From the NCBI GenBank assembly GCA_001805845.1, contig MHHA01000034.1:1-12765 (forward strand): DNA of 12,765 nt, read 5' to 3'. Both the position numbers and the translations under genes were made by a program. The notes beneath the pieces are model-generated. The model saw only the letters and a list, made by a program, of their open reading frames with translations. It ran no database searches and was not told where the DNA came from. The stretch is from Omnitrophica WOR_2 bacterium RIFCSPLOWO2_12_FULL_46_30. GTDB taxonomy: Bacteria; Omnitrophota; Gorgyraeia; Gygaellales; UBA12090. Each line of letters begins with the position of its first letter. Position 1 is the stretch's first letter. Shown one piece after another: positions 12,508 to 12,765 of the stretch.

Positions 12508-12765
12508 TCATTTATCTGGATGGTCCTGCTTAAACGGTATAACCGGCTGAGTCCAGGGTGTCTGCTGATTAATCACCGCAATCTCTAAAGGGCAGACATT
12601 AGCCGGGACGGTTAAGGCAAATTTAAGGGCATTCTCAATTGCCTCGGTAGTCATCAGCCTTGAGCTATCCACGGTTACCTCTTTAAGCTTTCCGGTTAAA
12701 TCCGTATCGGTTACCCCGGGTAAAATTGAAGTTACCTTTACTCCATAATCGCGCATCTCCCAGAA
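12508..12765 (-). CDS. Short-chain dehydrogenase/reductase, C-terminal part (start outside the window)
   Basis: The open frame enters from the right edge and gives 86 residues ending in TGA at 12508. MRDYGVKVTSILPGVTDTDL matches the region of SDR enzymes after the catalytic YxxxK helix, where the PG motif and following Thr contact the nicotinamide part of NAD(P). Later, TTEAIENALKFALTVPANVCPLE and the hydrophobic strand after it match the usual C-terminal helix and strand. The Rossmann glycine motif and the catalytic Ser-Tyr-Lys lie outside the window, so activity and substrate cannot be judged. The palindrome begins 11 bases after its stop, which suggests that it ends a transcription unit. 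Confidence 0.8.
   Translation of the reverse strand, partial: FWEMRDYGVKVTSILPGVTDTDLTGKLKEVTVDSSRLMTTEAIENALKFALTVPANVCPLEIAVINQQTPWTQPVIPFKQDHPDK

Noticed and set aside
12296..12511. 71-codon minus-strand frame whose ATG overlaps the stop of the short-chain dehydrogenase (ATGA).
   Set aside because: It is encoded almost wholly by the large palindrome, has a low-complexity Pro/Ala/Gly/Leu composition and no recognisable domain, and lacks a Shine-Dalgarno site; it is best explained by the repeat.
1..12765. Defence system, CRISPR array, prophage or integrative element.
   Set aside because: No spaced direct repeats, integrase, transposase, nuclease-helicase or capsid genes are visible; all genes look metabolic or housekeeping.

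Overview
The window is a compact bacterial gene run. Every gene I can support lies on the minus strand, so the layout reads from right (12765) to left (1). Start/stop junctions are tight (ATGA overlaps, stop codons directly abutting ATG, short gaps) and Shine-Dalgarno sites are visible for several genes. There are no tRNA, rRNA, CRISPR, insertion-sequence or phage genes. Base composition is moderate (GC somewhat below 50 %). GC-rich short palindromes sit between genes (cores GCCTGCC/GGCAGGC, CTCCGCC/GGCGGAG, GCCCGCC/GGCGGGC). That style, together with the gene content, reminds me of uncultivated lineages such as Candidatus Omnitrophota. This is an impression from pattern memory, not a demonstrated assignment.

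Right edge (12765-12271): the C-terminal end of a short-chain dehydrogenase, then a long nested imperfect palindrome (12314-12497) ending in a T6 run, which probably separates two transcription units. Next (12270-9636) come an unrecognised helical charged protein, a half-length ArsP/YraQ-type permease, a membrane-anchored alpha/beta hydrolase and an ACMSD-type amidohydrolase, all abutting or overlapping.

Centre (9611-5325): the most coherent block. It holds a PNP/UDP-family nucleoside phosphorylase, an MtnA-like (eIF2B-family) sugar-1-phosphate isomerase, a class II (fuculose-1-phosphate-type) aldolase fused to an SCP2-like domain, and an aldehyde dehydrogenase. In order, these are the steps of a DHAP shunt: nucleoside -> pentose-1-P -> pentulose-1-P -> DHAP + aldehyde -> acid. 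The likely inputs are 5'-deoxyadenosine, methylthioadenosine or another nucleoside; the sequence does not decide which. An LsrF-like Schiff-base aldolase (5172-4384) and a zinc alcohol dehydrogenase (4359-3334) follow and may extend the pathway.

Left part (3283-1): an MFS transporter, the radical-SAM rRNA/tRNA methyltransferase RlmN, a secreted DUF192 protein, and a Sir2-family deacylase cut by the window edge. RlmN releases 5'-deoxyadenosine, which is one candidate substrate for the central block.

No stretch longer than 300 bases lacks a gene. The longest gaps are 12271-12507 (palindrome) and 5173-5324 (two consecutive hairpins). A third intergenic hairpin (8820-8869) lies inside the central block.
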